DNA from: Sphingomonas albertensis
GTDB lineage: Bacteria; Pseudomonadota; Alphaproteobacteria; Sphingomonadales; Sphingomonadaceae
Direction: 5' to 3'
Assembly: GCF_014358075.1 (NCBI RefSeq)
Contig: NZ_JACONT010000018.1
Location: 1 to 64,000, forward strand
Length of the DNA: 64,000 nt
Position numbers and translations under genes: made by a program. Below, piece after piece: positions 44,897 through 54,323 of this stretch; positions within the stretch are counted from its first letter, which is position 1, and every line of letters starts with the position of its first letter. The notes beneath the pieces are model-generated. The model was not told the DNA's origin. It saw nothing but the letters and a program-made list of their open reading frames with translations, and did no database searches.

Positions 44897-45176
44897 CGTG
44901 ATTATAAGCCTGAAATTACTACTATAAATTAGTGGGATGGGTTTATGCACTCGGCGGACTCCCGATCCGCCACCCCTGCCGCGCGCTGGATCGCTGGGAA
45001 CGGGCGACCGCGGCTAGATTCCTCATAATTCGAGCCCCCTGCCCGGCCGGTAGATCGCCCTCTATTCGCCTCTCTTCACCCGGCCAATCAGACAGCTCGA
45101 ATTGCGCCCGTCCCCAGCTTGCCGTCATGATCGCGACCACCTAGCGTGCCCGCCAGAACGACAAGGGGGACACGCG
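44897..45176. other. Intergenic region upstream of the M1 peptidase
   Basis: Contains a hairpin GGCGGA/TCCGCC at 44953-44971 and the promoter region of the peptidase gene. No gene supported. Confidence 0.35.
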
Positions 45177-47933
45177 GTGCGCAACGGATTTATACTGACG
45201 GTCGCGGCGCTGTTATCAACGACGGCGTTTGCCCCTTCGCCTGCCCAGTCGGCTGCCCAGTCGGCTGCCCCGTCGCCTGCCCAGTCGGCTGCCCAGTCGG
45301 CTGCCCAGTCGGCTGCCCAGTCGGCTGCCCAGTCGGCTGCCCAGTCGCCCGCAACGCGCATCGTTCCGGATGCGAACGCACCCAAGGGGCGGCTTTCCGA
45401 TGCCGCGGTGCCGAAGGCCTACCGGCTCGACCTGACCATCCTTCCCGAAAGCGACGGCTTTGCCGGCCACGACGAAATCGACGTCGTGCTCAAAGCCCGC
45501 ACGACCAAGCTCTATCTGCATGGCCGTGATCTCGTCGTTACCAAGGTCTTTGCACGGATCGGCAGCACCATCGTCCCCGCGACCTTCACGCAGGTCGACG
45601 CGACGGGTACCGCACGGCTCGATTTCGCCGGCCCCGTCCCGGCCGGTGCCGCCACGTTGGTGTTCGACTATCGCGGCAAATTCGGCGACGACGCGTCTGG
45701 CCTGTACCACGTCAAGGTCGCCGACCGCTGGTACAGCTGGACCCAGTTCGAGAGCATCGATGCACGTGCCGCGTTTCCGTCCTTCGACGAACCGGGGTTC
45801 AAGCAACCGTTCACGGTGACCGTCACCACCCATCCGGGCATGACGGTCGTGAGCAACAGCCCCGAAACCGGGGTGACGAAAACCGGCGCGGGGCTGGAAA
45901 CGCATCGCTTCGCGCCCACCAAGCCGTTGCCCACCTATCTGGTCGCGGTCGATACAGGGCCCTTCGTCAGGCAATCGGGAATGATCGCGCCGACACCGGA
46001 GCGCGCGCATTCCATGGCGTTGGGCGCGGTCGCCACGCAGGCCCAGAAAGACAAGATGGCCTATGTGATGGCGGAGACTCCGCGCATCGTGAGCCTGCTC
46101 GAGCGCTATTTCGGGGAGCCGTTCCCGTTCCCCAAGCTCGACCAGATCGGCTCGCCGATCATGCCCGGCGCGATGGAGAACGCCGGCGCGGATACCTATG
46201 GCGACGGGATCATCTTTCTCGATCGCAACGCCACCACCAGCGACAAGCAGTCGTTCGGCATGATCGTCAGTCACGAATTGGCGCACCAGTGGTTCGGCGA
46301 TCTCGTGTCGCCCGCATGGTGGAGCGATATCTGGCTCAACGAGAGCTTCGCCAACTGGATGGGCTATCGCATCGGCAACGAGTGGCGGCCGGAGCTCGGC
46401 ATCGGGGTCGGTGCGATCGCCGAGGGGTTCGGCGCGATGAACACCGACGCGCTGAAGGTCGGGCGCCCGATCCACCAGGCGATCACCGAGAACAACCAGA
46501 TCGACGCCGCGTTCGACAACATCACCTACGGCAAGGGCGGTCACGTCGTCGCGATGATCGCCGCCTATCTTGGCGACGAGAAGTTCAAGGCCGGCGTACG
46601 GCTCCACCTGAAGCGCTATGCTTACGGCAACGCCTCGTCGGAGCAGTTCTTCCAGTCGATCGCCGATGCAGGGCATGATCCCAAGCTGCTCGCGGCGCTG
46701 ACCAGTTTCGTCGACCAGCAAGGCGTGCCGGTGATCGACATACGCCGCGACGGCGGCAAGCTGACCGCAGTGCAGGCGCGCTACACGTTCCTGGGCTCGA
46801 AGCCGGCGCCGCTCCAGTGGACGATCCCCTTCTGCGTGCGCGTCGACGCCAGCAAACACTGCACCCTGATGGATGCGAAGACCGCGACGCTGGCCGTCCC
46901 AGCCGGGCGCGTGCTGATGCCGAACGTCGGAGGCACCGGCTATTACCGGTTCGACCTCGCGCCAGCCGATTGGCAGGCGCTGATCGCCTCGTCCGCCACG
47001 CTGTCACCGGGCGAAGCCATCGCGACCACCGACAGCCTGTGGGCGTCGTTCCGGGCCGGCAAGGCGCCTGCGACATGGCTGATCGCGCAGGCGCGCGCGA
47101 TGGCCGACAATCCGGATGCTACCGCCAGCGTGGATCCCGGCGAACGGATTTCCGGCTGGCGCTCGCGCGGCCTGATCGCGCCGGCCTCGCTGCCGGCCTA
47201 CCGTTCGCTGATGGCGTCGATCTATACGCCGCAATTGACCAAGCTCGGCTTCGATCCCGCGGTCGGCGCGCATGCGAGCGACGATCCCGGACGCCAGAAC
47301 CTGCGCCATCGGCTGGTCGGACTCGTAGCGGACGACGCGCACGACCCGGCCGTTCGCGCAAAGCTGAAGGATGCGGCCAGCCGCTTCCTCGGCGGCGACG
47401 CGGCCGCACTCGATCCAGGCTTTCTGTTTGGCGGCTTGACGGCGTTGGCGCAGGACGGCGGCTTGCCCGTCGCCCGGATGCTCGTCGAGCGCGGGCTGTC
47501 CAGCGAGGACTCGACGCTACGATCGAGCGCCCTGGCAGCAGCGGCGTCGAGCGGTCGCGCGGATGTCGCCCAGTACCTGTTGTCGCTCGACGACAAACGC
47601 CTGCGTGGCTTCGATCGCCTGCAGTTGATCTTCGGTGTCGTAGGCACGGTCGAGACGCGCGATCTCGGTACCGACTGGGTGCTGGCAAATTATGACCGGC
47701 TCGTCGCGGGCGCCAACGGCATCTTCATCACCAGCCGGCTGCCGTCTGCATTCGCCTCGCAATGCGGCGCCGATCGGGCCGCCAGCATCGATGCGAAGAT
47801 CGGCCCCGTGGTCCGGAAGGCCAATGTCGGTTTGCTGGCCTATCAGCGTGCGCTGGAATCGATCCGGCTCTGCGGGACGCTCAAGGCTGCGAAAGCGGGA
47901 GAGATCGCGGCGGCCATCACCACCGGCGGCTAG
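45177..47933 (+). CDS. M1 family metallopeptidase (aminopeptidase N-like), exported
   Basis: A 918-residue zinc aminopeptidase. GTG start at 45177 with AAGGGGG upstream; signal peptide [20 protein letters not shown] repeated QSAA linker (about 21-59) follows. Catalytic features: GAMENAGA exopeptidase motif, [10 protein letters not shown] (HExxH) and the third ligand Glu in LNESFANW; the C-terminal half is the ERAP1-like helical domain. It trims N-terminal residues from peptides, probably in the periplasm. Confidence 0.93.
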   Translation: MRNGFILTVAALLSTTAFAPSPAQSAAQSAAPSPAQSAAQSAAQSAAQSAAQSAAQSPATRIVPDANAPKGRLSDAAVPKAYRLDLTILPESDGFAGHDEIDVVLKARTTKLYLHGRDLVVTKVFARIGSTIVPATFTQVDATGTARLDFAGPVPAGAATLVFDYRGKFGDDASGLYHVKVADRWYSWTQFESIDARAAFPSFDEPGFKQPFTVTVTTHPGMTVVSNSPETGVTKTGAGLETHRFAPTKPLPTYLVAVDTGPFVRQSGMIAPTPERAHSMALGAVATQAQKDKMAYVMAETPRIVSLLERYFGEPFPFPKLDQIGSPIMPGAMENAGADTYGDGIIFLDRNATTSDKQSFGMIVSHELAHQWFGDLVSPAWWSDIWLNESFANWMGYRIGNEWRPELGIGVGAIAEGFGAMNTDALKVGRPIHQAITENNQIDAAFDNITYGKGGHVVAMIAAYLGDEKFKAGVRLHLKRYAYGNASSEQFFQSIADAGHDPKLLAALTSFVDQQGVPVIDIRRDGGKLTAVQARYTFLGSKPAPLQWTIPFCVRVDASKHCTLMDAKTATLAVPAGRVLMPNVGGTGYYRFDLAPADWQALIASSATLSPGEAIATTDSLWASFRAGKAPATWLIAQARAMADNPDATASVDPGERISGWRSRGLIAPASLPAYRSLMASIYTPQLTKLGFDPAVGAHASDDPGRQNLRHRLVGLVADDAHDPAVRAKLKDAASRFLGGDAAALDPGFLFGGLTALAQDGGLPVARMLVERGLSSEDSTLRSSALAAAASSGRADVAQYLLSLDDKRLRGFDRLQLIFGVVGTVETRDLGTDWVLANYDRLVAGANGIFITSRLPSAFASQCGADRAASIDAKIGPVVRKANVGLLAYQRALESIRLCGTLKAAKAGEIAAAITTGG
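45237..45351 (+). repeat. In-frame 12-bp tandem repeat in the M1 peptidase gene
   Basis: CAGTCGGCTGCC and close variants recur about nine times in a row, encoding AQSA units with two APSP-type variants. The unit is a multiple of three, so copy-number changes alter linker length but not the frame. Confidence 0.9.
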
Positions 47934-47943
47934 CCGAGATCGC

Positions 47944-47977
47944 TTGGGAAACGGCTGCGGCAAAAGCCGTTTCCCAA
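47944..47977. terminator. Hairpin between convergent genes
   Basis: TTGGGAAACGGCT and AGCCGTTTCCCAA form a perfect 13-bp stem with an 8-base loop, 11 bp after the M1 peptidase stop and 50 bp from the end of the opposing TorF-like gene. There is no long T-run, so it may work on both strands as a stem-only stop. Confidence 0.6.
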
Positions 47978-48026
47978 ATGCCGCGGACCATCGGGCTTCC
48001 GGCTGGCGCTCAAACCCGAAAACGGG

Positions 48027-48770
48027 TCAGAACGAAACTTGGAGGCGGCCGATAAGCCGGTCCGTCGCATTACGCCGATCGGCAAACCGACTGGCATCGC
48101 CCGTGCCGGAAATGTCGGTGCCGATGTAATCGACGCCAACCGTCAGTCGATCGCGACGATGTTCGAGCCCGAGCCGCCAGTTGCTGTAGCTCCCGCCCGG
48201 TCGGAGCCGCTCGGCGCGAAAGGTATCGCGAACGCTGCCGGATGAATGCCCGAGTTCGGCGAGAACGGTAAGCGGCGTACCCGGGATACCGGCGTTGGCA
48301 TTCGCATAGAGATACAAATTGCTGCCCCCGATCGCACGCTGCGACGGTGCACCGATGACACCCAGGGTCGCATAGAGCGGGCCATAGCCGTAGCTTGCCG
48401 ATACCCCGGCCTCGACATAGTCCGCCTTCGTCCGTGCGCCTGCAAAAACATGCCCGATGGCGTCGGTTCGTAATTGAATGGCACCAAGGTCCCAGCCCGT
48501 TCCAACGACAAGGTCGACCACCGCGTCGGCCCCGTCGTGTCTCACGCTGTCGCGGGTCGTCACTACGCGCGCCGAGGCGTCGAAGCGCCCGACCGGGACG
48601 CGGACGTCGCCGCCGAGGGCGGCACGTCCTTCACTCCAGCTCAGCCCTCGCCGCTCCTCCTCGCTCATCACCTCCAGGGTTGCCGATCGACCACTCTGGG
48701 CGAATGCGGGCGTGACAAGGCCACAGGTTACGGCGCCAATCGCGCTCGCCAGTTGCAGGCGCCGGTTCAT
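48027..48770 (-). CDS. TorF-family putative porin
   Basis: A 247-residue outer-membrane beta-barrel candidate. Signal peptide MNRRLQLASAIGAVTCGLVTPAFAQS with cleavage after AFA; then alternating strands (YVEAGVSASYGYGPLYATLG, LYLYANANAGIPGTPL, WRLGLEHRRDRLTVGVDYIG) and a terminal Phe (LQVSF). The pattern fits the TIGR02001/TorF group of presumed porins. An in-frame ATG at 48785 is an alternative start. It lies 21 bp behind the gene at 48791-49240, likely one operon. Confidence 0.75.
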   Translation of the reverse strand: MNRRLQLASAIGAVTCGLVTPAFAQSGRSATLEVMSEEERRGLSWSEGRAALGGDVRVPVGRFDASARVVTTRDSVRHDGADAVVDLVVGTGWDLGAIQLRTDAIGHVFAGARTKADYVEAGVSASYGYGPLYATLGVIGAPSQRAIGGSNLYLYANANAGIPGTPLTVLAELGHSSGSVRDTFRAERLRPGGSYSNWRLGLEHRRDRLTVGVDYIGTDISGTGDASRFADRRNATDRLIGRLQVSF

Positions 48771-48790
48771 GCTCCGGATCATCCCCCCTA

Positions 48791-49240
48791 TCATCCAGCG
48801 CGCTGCGGGCCATGAATCCGGTCCAGCTCGGCGCGCAGCATCGTCTCGTCCTCCTGCGCCAGAACTTCGAGGTGCGCTTGCATATCCGCCGTCCTGCTCG
48901 CGACTTCCTCCGTGATCGCCCGGTGGCTCGTAGCGCACCAACCGGGTCGGGTGCCCGACACCACAGGTTCGCTGTCGATGCTACGGACGAGTCTGGTACC
49001 CGATGCCGCAACGGCATGGCGCGCGACCGTCATGGTCGCCGCCCAGTCGCAGCGTAGCGACGACGCCCTTCCCCCCGGGGCAACCGCACCCACCTGCTTG
49101 TGTGTGATGGCGACATCGCCACGATATTTGACGGCGACCGGACCACTATGGTGATCCACGCGGTTCTGGTGATCGACGGTCATGCCGAGTGCCGCGCCGG
49201 TGGCGGCAAGCACCAATCCGGCTGTTACGAGATAGGCCAT
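48791..49240 (-). CDS. Exported hypothetical protein
   Basis: 149 residues with an N-terminal membrane/signal segment (MAYLVTAGLVLAATGAALG), two cysteines (LRCDWAA, GWCATS) that could form a disulfide, and a helical acidic C-terminus (MQAHLEVLAQEDETMLRAEL). The ATG at 49240 has a perfect AAAGGAGAG ribosome site. Upstream of the TorF-like gene on the same strand. No family recognised. Confidence 0.65.
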   Translation of the reverse strand: MAYLVTAGLVLAATGAALGMTVDHQNRVDHHSGPVAVKYRGDVAITHKQVGAVAPGGRASSLRCDWAATMTVARHAVAASGTRLVRSIDSEPVVSGTRPGWCATSHRAITEEVASRTADMQAHLEVLAQEDETMLRAELDRIHGPQRAG

Positions 49241-49333
49241 ATTCGCTCTCCTTTGGTCATCCCGATCCATCTTGACCGGTGATGCTGATCCTTGCGGACG
49301 ATGTTTCTAGAACGACGCTACACGGTCATCGGT

Positions 49334-49507
49334 TCAGTTCACCTGCAACCGCAAGGCGCGTGCATGAAGCCGATCCTTCACGCTCAGCCGCAGTCGCTTC
49401 AGCCGAAGAAGCCGCAGGGCATCCGGCATGCGTCGCTTCATCTCGACACGGATCTGATCGTCCAACTGCTTGTGCAACTGGGTTAGTTTGTATGAAAATA
49501 TGCTCAT
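49334..49507 (-). CDS. DUF465 (YdcH-like) small protein
   Basis: A 57-residue basic helical protein: MSIFSYKLTQLHKQLDDQIR, then RRMPDALRLLRLKRLRLSVKD. The two-helix pattern with a 'RxPD...L..LKxxRLxxKD' centre is that of DUF465/YdcH, common in alphaproteobacteria in several copies and of unknown role. GGAGAG lies 6 bases before the ATG. Confidence 0.75.
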   Translation of the reverse strand: MSIFSYKLTQLHKQLDDQIRVEMKRRMPDALRLLRLKRLRLSVKDRLHARALRLQVN

Positions 49508-49912
49508 AGCCGCTCTCCAACCAACGATTGAAAGATCGGATCAGCGCAGATGAGAGGAGGCAAGTGGCCAGGCCTGAACATCGAGCTAACCCGATGCGGC
49601 CCGACATCACGTTCGTCCAAAGACAAACGCCAGAGGGGCCCGGCCCGCATCATCAACCTAGTGTTTCCCAGGTCGGGGTCAAGACTGTTGCGCCCAACCG
49701 AGCCGATGTTGACATTACGAGACCGGTCTACGATGTTACTTCCATGTACGCTCCCGCGACACATAAGCGTTTCCGCGACCACGCCGGTCAACTCGCCGCA
49801 CGGGGTTAGCCCGAGCTCGCGGCTGTTCGCCGTTTGAGTTCGGGCTTTATTCGATCTGACCTTTGGGCGGCGCTCTGCGCGCCCCTGATCTCGAGTAAGC
49901 GGAAACGGCACA
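49508..49912. other. Intergenic region of about 400 bp
   Basis: No convincing gene; frames present are shadow-like. It should hold the promoter of the DUF465 gene. Confidence 0.35.
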
Positions 49913-50197
49913 GTGACAGACAACATATCAAAATCCGAAGACCTCGGCCCGATCAACGCGCAAAATCAGGCAGAAGACCCGCCGCCTCAGATGTTCCTGA
50001 GAAAAAGCCCGGGTCACTTCTTTTCCAACAAATTCGATATCGAAATCGTCGAACAACATTCGAGGTCCGATACCGAATTTCACCAACAAGATCTCCCGAA
50101 TTGGCTGGACCGCCTCATGGGACTCAATCTCCTGCTCTTGATACTACTCGTCGGCATTCCGGTCCTTGCGTACTGCGTATTGGCGTCGACTACGTAA
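49913..50197 (+). CDS. Hypothetical tail-anchored membrane protein
   Basis: 94 residues from a GTG: an acidic polar N-terminal part and a single C-terminal hydrophobic helix (LMGLNLLLLILLVGIPVLAY). Lower GC than its neighbours. No family recognised; a weak ribosome site keeps confidence low. Confidence 0.4.
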   Translation: MTDNISKSEDLGPINAQNQAEDPPPQMFLRKSPGHFFSNKFDIEIVEQHSRSDTEFHQQDLPNWLDRLMGLNLLLLILLVGIPVLAYCVLASTT

Positions 50198-50360
50198 GGC
50201 AGGCCAAGTATCCAGATATCGGTGGATAGGTGGCACGGCGCACATTGCGCCCTTCTCGCAACGCGAGGGCAGCGATCGGCAGGACGGCTCGGTCGCCACC
50301 TAGACACCGGAAAATGCGCCGTTATGGCCACGCTGGAACCCGGCACAGCGAGAATGCATC

Positions 50361-50582
50361 ATGGTAGCGACAGTCATCACGCCCAGCGGCCCCGGAGCGA
50401 TGGAAGCCGGGCTGATCCTCGACGAGGACGGCCAGCGCTTCGTCGTGCTGACGTTCAAGGAACCGCAGGGCGAGCCGACGCTGGTCACGTTCACGGTTCC
50501 GGTGTTCCAGAACTATGTCCAGCATCTCGTCCGCACCGCCGCCGCCGCCAACGAGGAAGCCAATTGGGGCATTCCCGGCTGA
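50361..50582 (+). CDS. Small hypothetical protein
   Basis: 73 residues, beta-rich in appearance (AGLILDEDGQRFVVLTF, LVTFTVPVFQNYVQHLV), soluble, with good codon usage for the host. No ribosome site is obvious and no family recognised. Confidence 0.5.
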   Translation: MVATVITPSGPGAMEAGLILDEDGQRFVVLTFKEPQGEPTLVTFTVPVFQNYVQHLVRTAAAANEEANWGIPG

Positions 50583-50642
50583 CGCGGATTCGATGGTCGC
50601 ACGTCGGCTAGGCCCGCCATCGGCACAGGCTTCGCCGGCGAT

Positions 50643-51308
50643 TCAGCGTCCCAGTGGTGACGTGGCATAGTCGGCGAGCAACGCCGCCACGTCGTCATAG
50701 ATCGCGACCGCACCCGCCGATTGCAGTTGCGCGTCCTTGAACTTGCCCGATCGCACCGCTACCGCGGCGATCCCGCACTTCGCCGCCGCCTCGATGTCAT
50801 AAGGCGTATCGCCGACGACGATAACGCTGCCCGGGTCGATTCCCGGCAACTTCTTGAGCGCGGTTGCGAAGATATCGGGCGCTGGCTTAGTCTTCTCGAC
50901 ATCGTCGCTGCTGGTGGTAGCGGCGATCAAAGCGCGCGCATCGAGCAGGTCGATATAATGCTCGAGTTCCGCTTCCGACGCCGACGACGCCAGCACGACC
51001 TGCTGTCCCAATTCGTGCGCGTGCGCCAACAATGCGTGCGCCTGCGCGAAGGGCTTGGCCTTATCGAGGTACTTCGCCTTGAAGATCTCACCGTGCGTTT
51101 CGCCTAGCGCTTCCTGCTGATCCTCGTCGGCGTCAGGCAGCAGGGTCGGGACGAGCATGTCGGTCCCCTTGCCGATCTGGTCGTGGATGACCTGTCGATC
51201 AAACGTCGCCCCCACGCCCGCAAACGCCTCCTCCCAGGCGAGGACGTGCATGTCGTTGGTATCGACCAGCGTGCCGTCGATATCGAAGAGAATAGCGTTG
51301 ATCGGCAT
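50643..51308 (-). CDS. HAD-superfamily hydrolase
   Basis: A 221-residue haloacid-dehalogenase-like phosphatase of the phosphoglycolate phosphatase/beta-phosphoglucomutase group. Motif I is DIDGTLVDTN (nucleophile and acid Asp), motif II ASSAS, motif III Lys in KTKPAPD and motif IV GDTPYDIEAA; the cap domain is helical and follows motif I. The start at 51308 (MPINAILFD) gives normal length. Substrate unknown. Confidence 0.88.
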   Translation of the reverse strand: MPINAILFDIDGTLVDTNDMHVLAWEEAFAGVGATFDRQVIHDQIGKGTDMLVPTLLPDADEDQQEALGETHGEIFKAKYLDKAKPFAQAHALLAHAHELGQQVVLASSASEAELEHYIDLLDARALIAATTSSDDVEKTKPAPDIFATALKKLPGIDPGSVIVVGDTPYDIEAAAKCGIAAVAVRSGKFKDAQLQSAGAVAIYDDVAALLADYATSPLGR

Positions 51309-51920
51309 CTGTGGACTCCAAAATTTGCCTGAGCGGAAGGCGCTGCCCGTCCAGGCGGCCATGATCGGCGCCTGCTGGACCGCAGCGCTTGCGACAAATT
51401 GAAACGGCCAAAGATCCGGTTCGGTCCCGTATAGTTTCCTCGCAACCGCAATCATCTAGCCCGCCGCGTCTAAGCCTTTACAATCAAACAGCTTATTGAA
51501 ACGCAAATCGTCATGATCAACATCAGTGTCTTATCAGTCTCTCATCGAACATTTGCGAGATCCTCGATTGATATCATCGATCAATCCAAGACTATTGATC
51601 GTAATCAGTAAAAAACTCGGCGGTTAAATGGACCGCCAAGGAACGATGTCGGGCGTTCGATCGCTATGGACTTCAACGATCCGAGCGAACGGGTTTTGTC
51701 GCTCAGTAATGATTAAACTCCGGCGGCTAACGACTAAGCTCATACCAAACTAAATAACCGGTACGAAATGCCGAGCGATAATATTACCATAGGCATTGGT
51801 TTGGCTATTAGGTTTTCGCCTGCCTATCTTCGCGAATAATTGCTTACTGCACTTGTCCAGCCAGTCACATAGCGCCGTATTACCGATACTATTATCAGAT
51901 CACTACTTAAGGAGACCCTC
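51309..51920. other. AT-rich intergenic region
   Basis: About 600 bp, notably AT-rich from 51480 to 51910 (for example CAGTAAAAAACTC and CTAAATAACCGG). No gene seen. It probably carries the regulatory region of the alcohol dehydrogenase operon; the ribosome site AAGGAGAC is at its end. Confidence 0.45.
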
Positions 51921-53093
51921 ATGCGTGCACTCGTTTGGCATGGCAAAGGCGACGTCCGCGTCGACACTGTTGCCGACCCCGAAATCAAGCATCCGCGCGA
52001 TGCGATCATCAAGGTCTCGGCCTGCGCGATCTGCGGCTCGGACTTGCATCTGCTCGATGGGTACCAGCCGACGATGCAGGCGGGCGACATTCTCGGTCAT
52101 GAGAATATGGGCGTCGTGGTCGCGCTCGGCTCCGAAGTCACCAATCTGAAGATCGGCGACCGCGTCGTCGTGCCGTTCACGATCAGCTGCGGCGACTGCT
52201 TCTTCTGTCGCAAGGGCCTGTTTTCGGCGTGCGAGCGGACCAATCCGAACTCCGAGATGGCGATCAAGGCGATGGGCCATTCGCCTGCCGGCCTGTTCGG
52301 GTTCAGCCACATGCTGGGCGGCTATTGCGGTGGCCAGGCCGAGTATCTGCGCGTGCCGATGGCCGATATCGGGCCGATCAAGGTTCCCGACAACGTCACC
52401 GACGACCAGGCGTTGTTCCTCTCGGACATCTTCCCGACGGGCTATATGGCCGCCGAGAACGCGAACATCGAGGAGGGCGATACGGTCGCGATCTGGGGCT
52501 GCGGCCCGGTCGGACAGTTCGCGATCCGGTCCGCGCTGATGCTTGGTGCCGGTCGCGTGATCGCGATCGATGAAGTTCCCGAGCGCCTCGCGATGGCCGA
52601 GGCCGGCGGCGCGGAGACGATCAACTTCGCCGAGGTCGACAGCGTCTATGACGAACTTCAGTCCCGTACCAAGGGGCGCGGTCCCGACAGCTGCATCGAT
52701 GCGGTGGGCGCAGAGGCTTCAGGCCACGGCGCCGTCGACGCGGTGATCGACAAGGTGAAGGCCGCGACCTTCCTTGCGACCGATCGCGTGCATGTCCTGC
52801 GCGAGGCGATCATGAGCTGCCGGATGGGCGGCACGATCTCGATCCCCGGCGTCTATGTCGGGATGGGTGACAAGATCCCGATCGGCGCGATGATGAACAA
52901 GGGGCTGACGATCAAGACCGGCCAGACCCATGTCCAGGCCTATACCAAGCCGCTGCTCGCGCGGATCGAGGCGGGCGATATCGACCCGAGCTTCGTGGTC
53001 ACGCATCCGGCCAGCCTCGAGGATGCGCCCGAGATGTACCAGAAGTTCCGCGACAAGCAGGACGGCGTCATCAAGGTCGTACTGCGCCCGTGA
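51921..53093 (+). CDS. Zinc-dependent alcohol dehydrogenase (formaldehyde-dehydrogenase-like)
   Basis: A 390-residue medium-chain dehydrogenase. Catalytic zinc ligands: Cys in [14 protein letters not shown] and His-Glu in LGHENMGVV; structural zinc cysteines in [20 protein letters not shown](P) motif WGCGPVG. An insert near 285-330 and overall layout match the glutathione-independent formaldehyde dehydrogenase-like group often found in stress regulons of alphaproteobacteria. Confidence 0.92.
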   Translation: MRALVWHGKGDVRVDTVADPEIKHPRDAIIKVSACAICGSDLHLLDGYQPTMQAGDILGHENMGVVVALGSEVTNLKIGDRVVVPFTISCGDCFFCRKGLFSACERTNPNSEMAIKAMGHSPAGLFGFSHMLGGYCGGQAEYLRVPMADIGPIKVPDNVTDDQALFLSDIFPTGYMAAENANIEEGDTVAIWGCGPVGQFAIRSALMLGAGRVIAIDEVPERLAMAEAGGAETINFAEVDSVYDELQSRTKGRGPDSCIDAVGAEASGHGAVDAVIDKVKAATFLATDRVHVLREAIMSCRMGGTISIPGVYVGMGDKIPIGAMMNKGLTIKTGQTHVQAYTKPLLARIEAGDIDPSFVVTHPASLEDAPEMYQKFRDKQDGVIKVVLRP

Positions 53094-53101
53094 TGAACCA
53101 G

Positions 53102-53130
53102 GGGACGAAGCGCGCATCGCGGTTCGTCCC
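53102..53130 (+). terminator. Stem-loop after the alcohol dehydrogenase gene
   Basis: GGGACGAA and TTCGTCCC form an 8-bp stem with a 13-base loop, 8 bp after the stop; followed by TTACC only, so a weak terminator or a processing hairpin. Confidence 0.45.
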
Positions 53131-53165
53131 TTACCTGCCCCCCTCGATACGGTGAGGAATACGCC

Positions 53166-53630
53166 ATGAGCGACAAGGTCCCGATGCCGGTGAGCGGCAA
53201 TCCCGATACCAAGGGCGCCCCCGACGGTGTCGGCGCGTCACCCGCAGGCAAGAGCGGCGCCGACGTGCACGGCAGGTCGGCCCGCGGAGAGAGCGGCGGC
53301 GGCGCCTATCCCAATCCGCATGCCGGCAAGGTCGCAACGAACACCGGGTTCATGGCACATGGCGGCCAGAGCGACATCGCCTATCACGGTGGGGGTCAGG
53401 CCGGCGAAAACGGCGGCAGCGCGCCCAATGGCGTCGCTGGATCGGATGGCGATACAGGATCGACGATCGCCGCCGACCCGGATGCCGATCGTACTTCACG
53501 CGGCCTCGCAGGGGATGGCGGCTCGATCGATGTCGTCGAGACCTCGGGCATCGCCGAAGCCGAGGCGGGTGGCAAGATTGGCACCGATGCCCGCTACGAG
53601 GACGAGCAGAAGCATCCCGGCTCCGGCTGA
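53166..53630 (+). CDS. Disordered Gly-rich hydrophilic protein
   Basis: 154 residues dominated by Gly, Ala, Asp and Ser, with no hydrophobic core and no signal peptide. Composition resembles hydrophilin-type proteins linked to desiccation or osmotic stress, though no hydrophilin repeat is present. It lies between a stress-type dehydrogenase and a DUF892 protein, which supports a stress role by context. Confidence 0.65.
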   Translation: MSDKVPMPVSGNPDTKGAPDGVGASPAGKSGADVHGRSARGESGGGAYPNPHAGKVATNTGFMAHGGQSDIAYHGGGQAGENGGSAPNGVAGSDGDTGSTIAADPDADRTSRGLAGDGGSIDVVETSGIAEAEAGGKIGTDARYEDEQKHPGSG

Positions 53631-53699
53631 CACTCGGTCCGTATCCAATCTCCAACCTTAGACCGGGCATGCCGCCCGGCGCAGAAAGAGGATTCCATC

Positions 53700-54203
53700 A
53701 TGTCGGCACCCGAAGATCTCAAGGACATCTACACCGACGAGCTGAAGGACCTCTGGTCGGCGAACGATCAGATGAAGAAGGTCCTCAAGAAGATCACCGC
53801 AAAGGCCAGCGACGAAGCGTTGAAGACGATGCTGACCAAGTCGCAGGCGGGGATCGAGAAACACACCGACATCCTGAAGGACCTGATCGCATCGAACGAC
53901 GAAAAGGTCTCGAAGGAGCATTGCAAGGGCATGGAAGGTCTGGCCGCCGAGGCGACCAAGCATGTCCTCGAGGAAGGACCGGACAAGGGTCCGCTGCTCG
54001 ACGTGATGATCATCGCGCAATATCAGCGCATGACGCATTACGGCATCGCCGGCTTCGGCACGGCAGCGGCCTATGCCAAGGCGCTCGGTCTCAAGGACGA
54101 CCATAAGAAGCTGAGCGCGGCTACCAAGGACATCTACGGCGGCGACGAATATATGACGAAGCTCGCCGAGACGAGCGTGAACCTTCAGGCCGAAGACGCC
54201 TGA
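53700..54203 (+). CDS. Ferritin-like DUF892 (YciE/YciF) protein
   Basis: A 167-residue four-helix-bundle protein. It opens with LKDIYTDELKDLWSANDQM, the hallmark of the family, and has Glu/His residues spaced as in ferritin-like di-iron proteins (EKH in IEKHTDIL, and YQRMTHYGIAGFGTAAAYA). YciE/YciF members are induced by osmotic and general stress. Ribosome site AGAGGA. It ends the stress-type trio. Confidence 0.9.
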   Translation: MSAPEDLKDIYTDELKDLWSANDQMKKVLKKITAKASDEALKTMLTKSQAGIEKHTDILKDLIASNDEKVSKEHCKGMEGLAAEATKHVLEEGPDKGPLLDVMIIAQYQRMTHYGIAGFGTAAAYAKALGLKDDHKKLSAATKDIYGGDEYMTKLAETSVNLQAEDA

Positions 54204-54209
54204 CGCGAT

Positions 54210-54235
54210 GCCCGCCGGCCGGATGGTCGGCGGGC
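54210..54235. terminator. GC-rich hairpin after the DUF892 gene
   Basis: GCCCGCCG and CGGCGGGC form an 8-bp stem with a 10-base loop just after the stop, in the gap before the convergent halogenase gene. No T-run. Confidence 0.5.
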
Positions 54236-54323
54236 ACACCCCGGTTCGATTTCACGATCGGGCGACTTTGCTAATTTCTCGCAGTCTTCCGACGTCGCAA
54301 AGATCAAAGCTGCACCGTACGCG

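Noticed and set aside
44953..44971. Hairpin GGCGGA-CTCCCGA-TCCGCC that looks like a tRNA anticodon arm
   Set aside because: No matching D-arm, T-arm or acceptor stem around it.
45237..45351. Tandem repeats considered as a CRISPR array
   Set aside because: Units are 12 bp with no spacers and lie in frame inside a peptidase gene; no cas genes nearby.
49528..49956. Overlapping frames on both strands in the gap before 49913
   Set aside because: No ribosome sites or recognisable composition on either strand.
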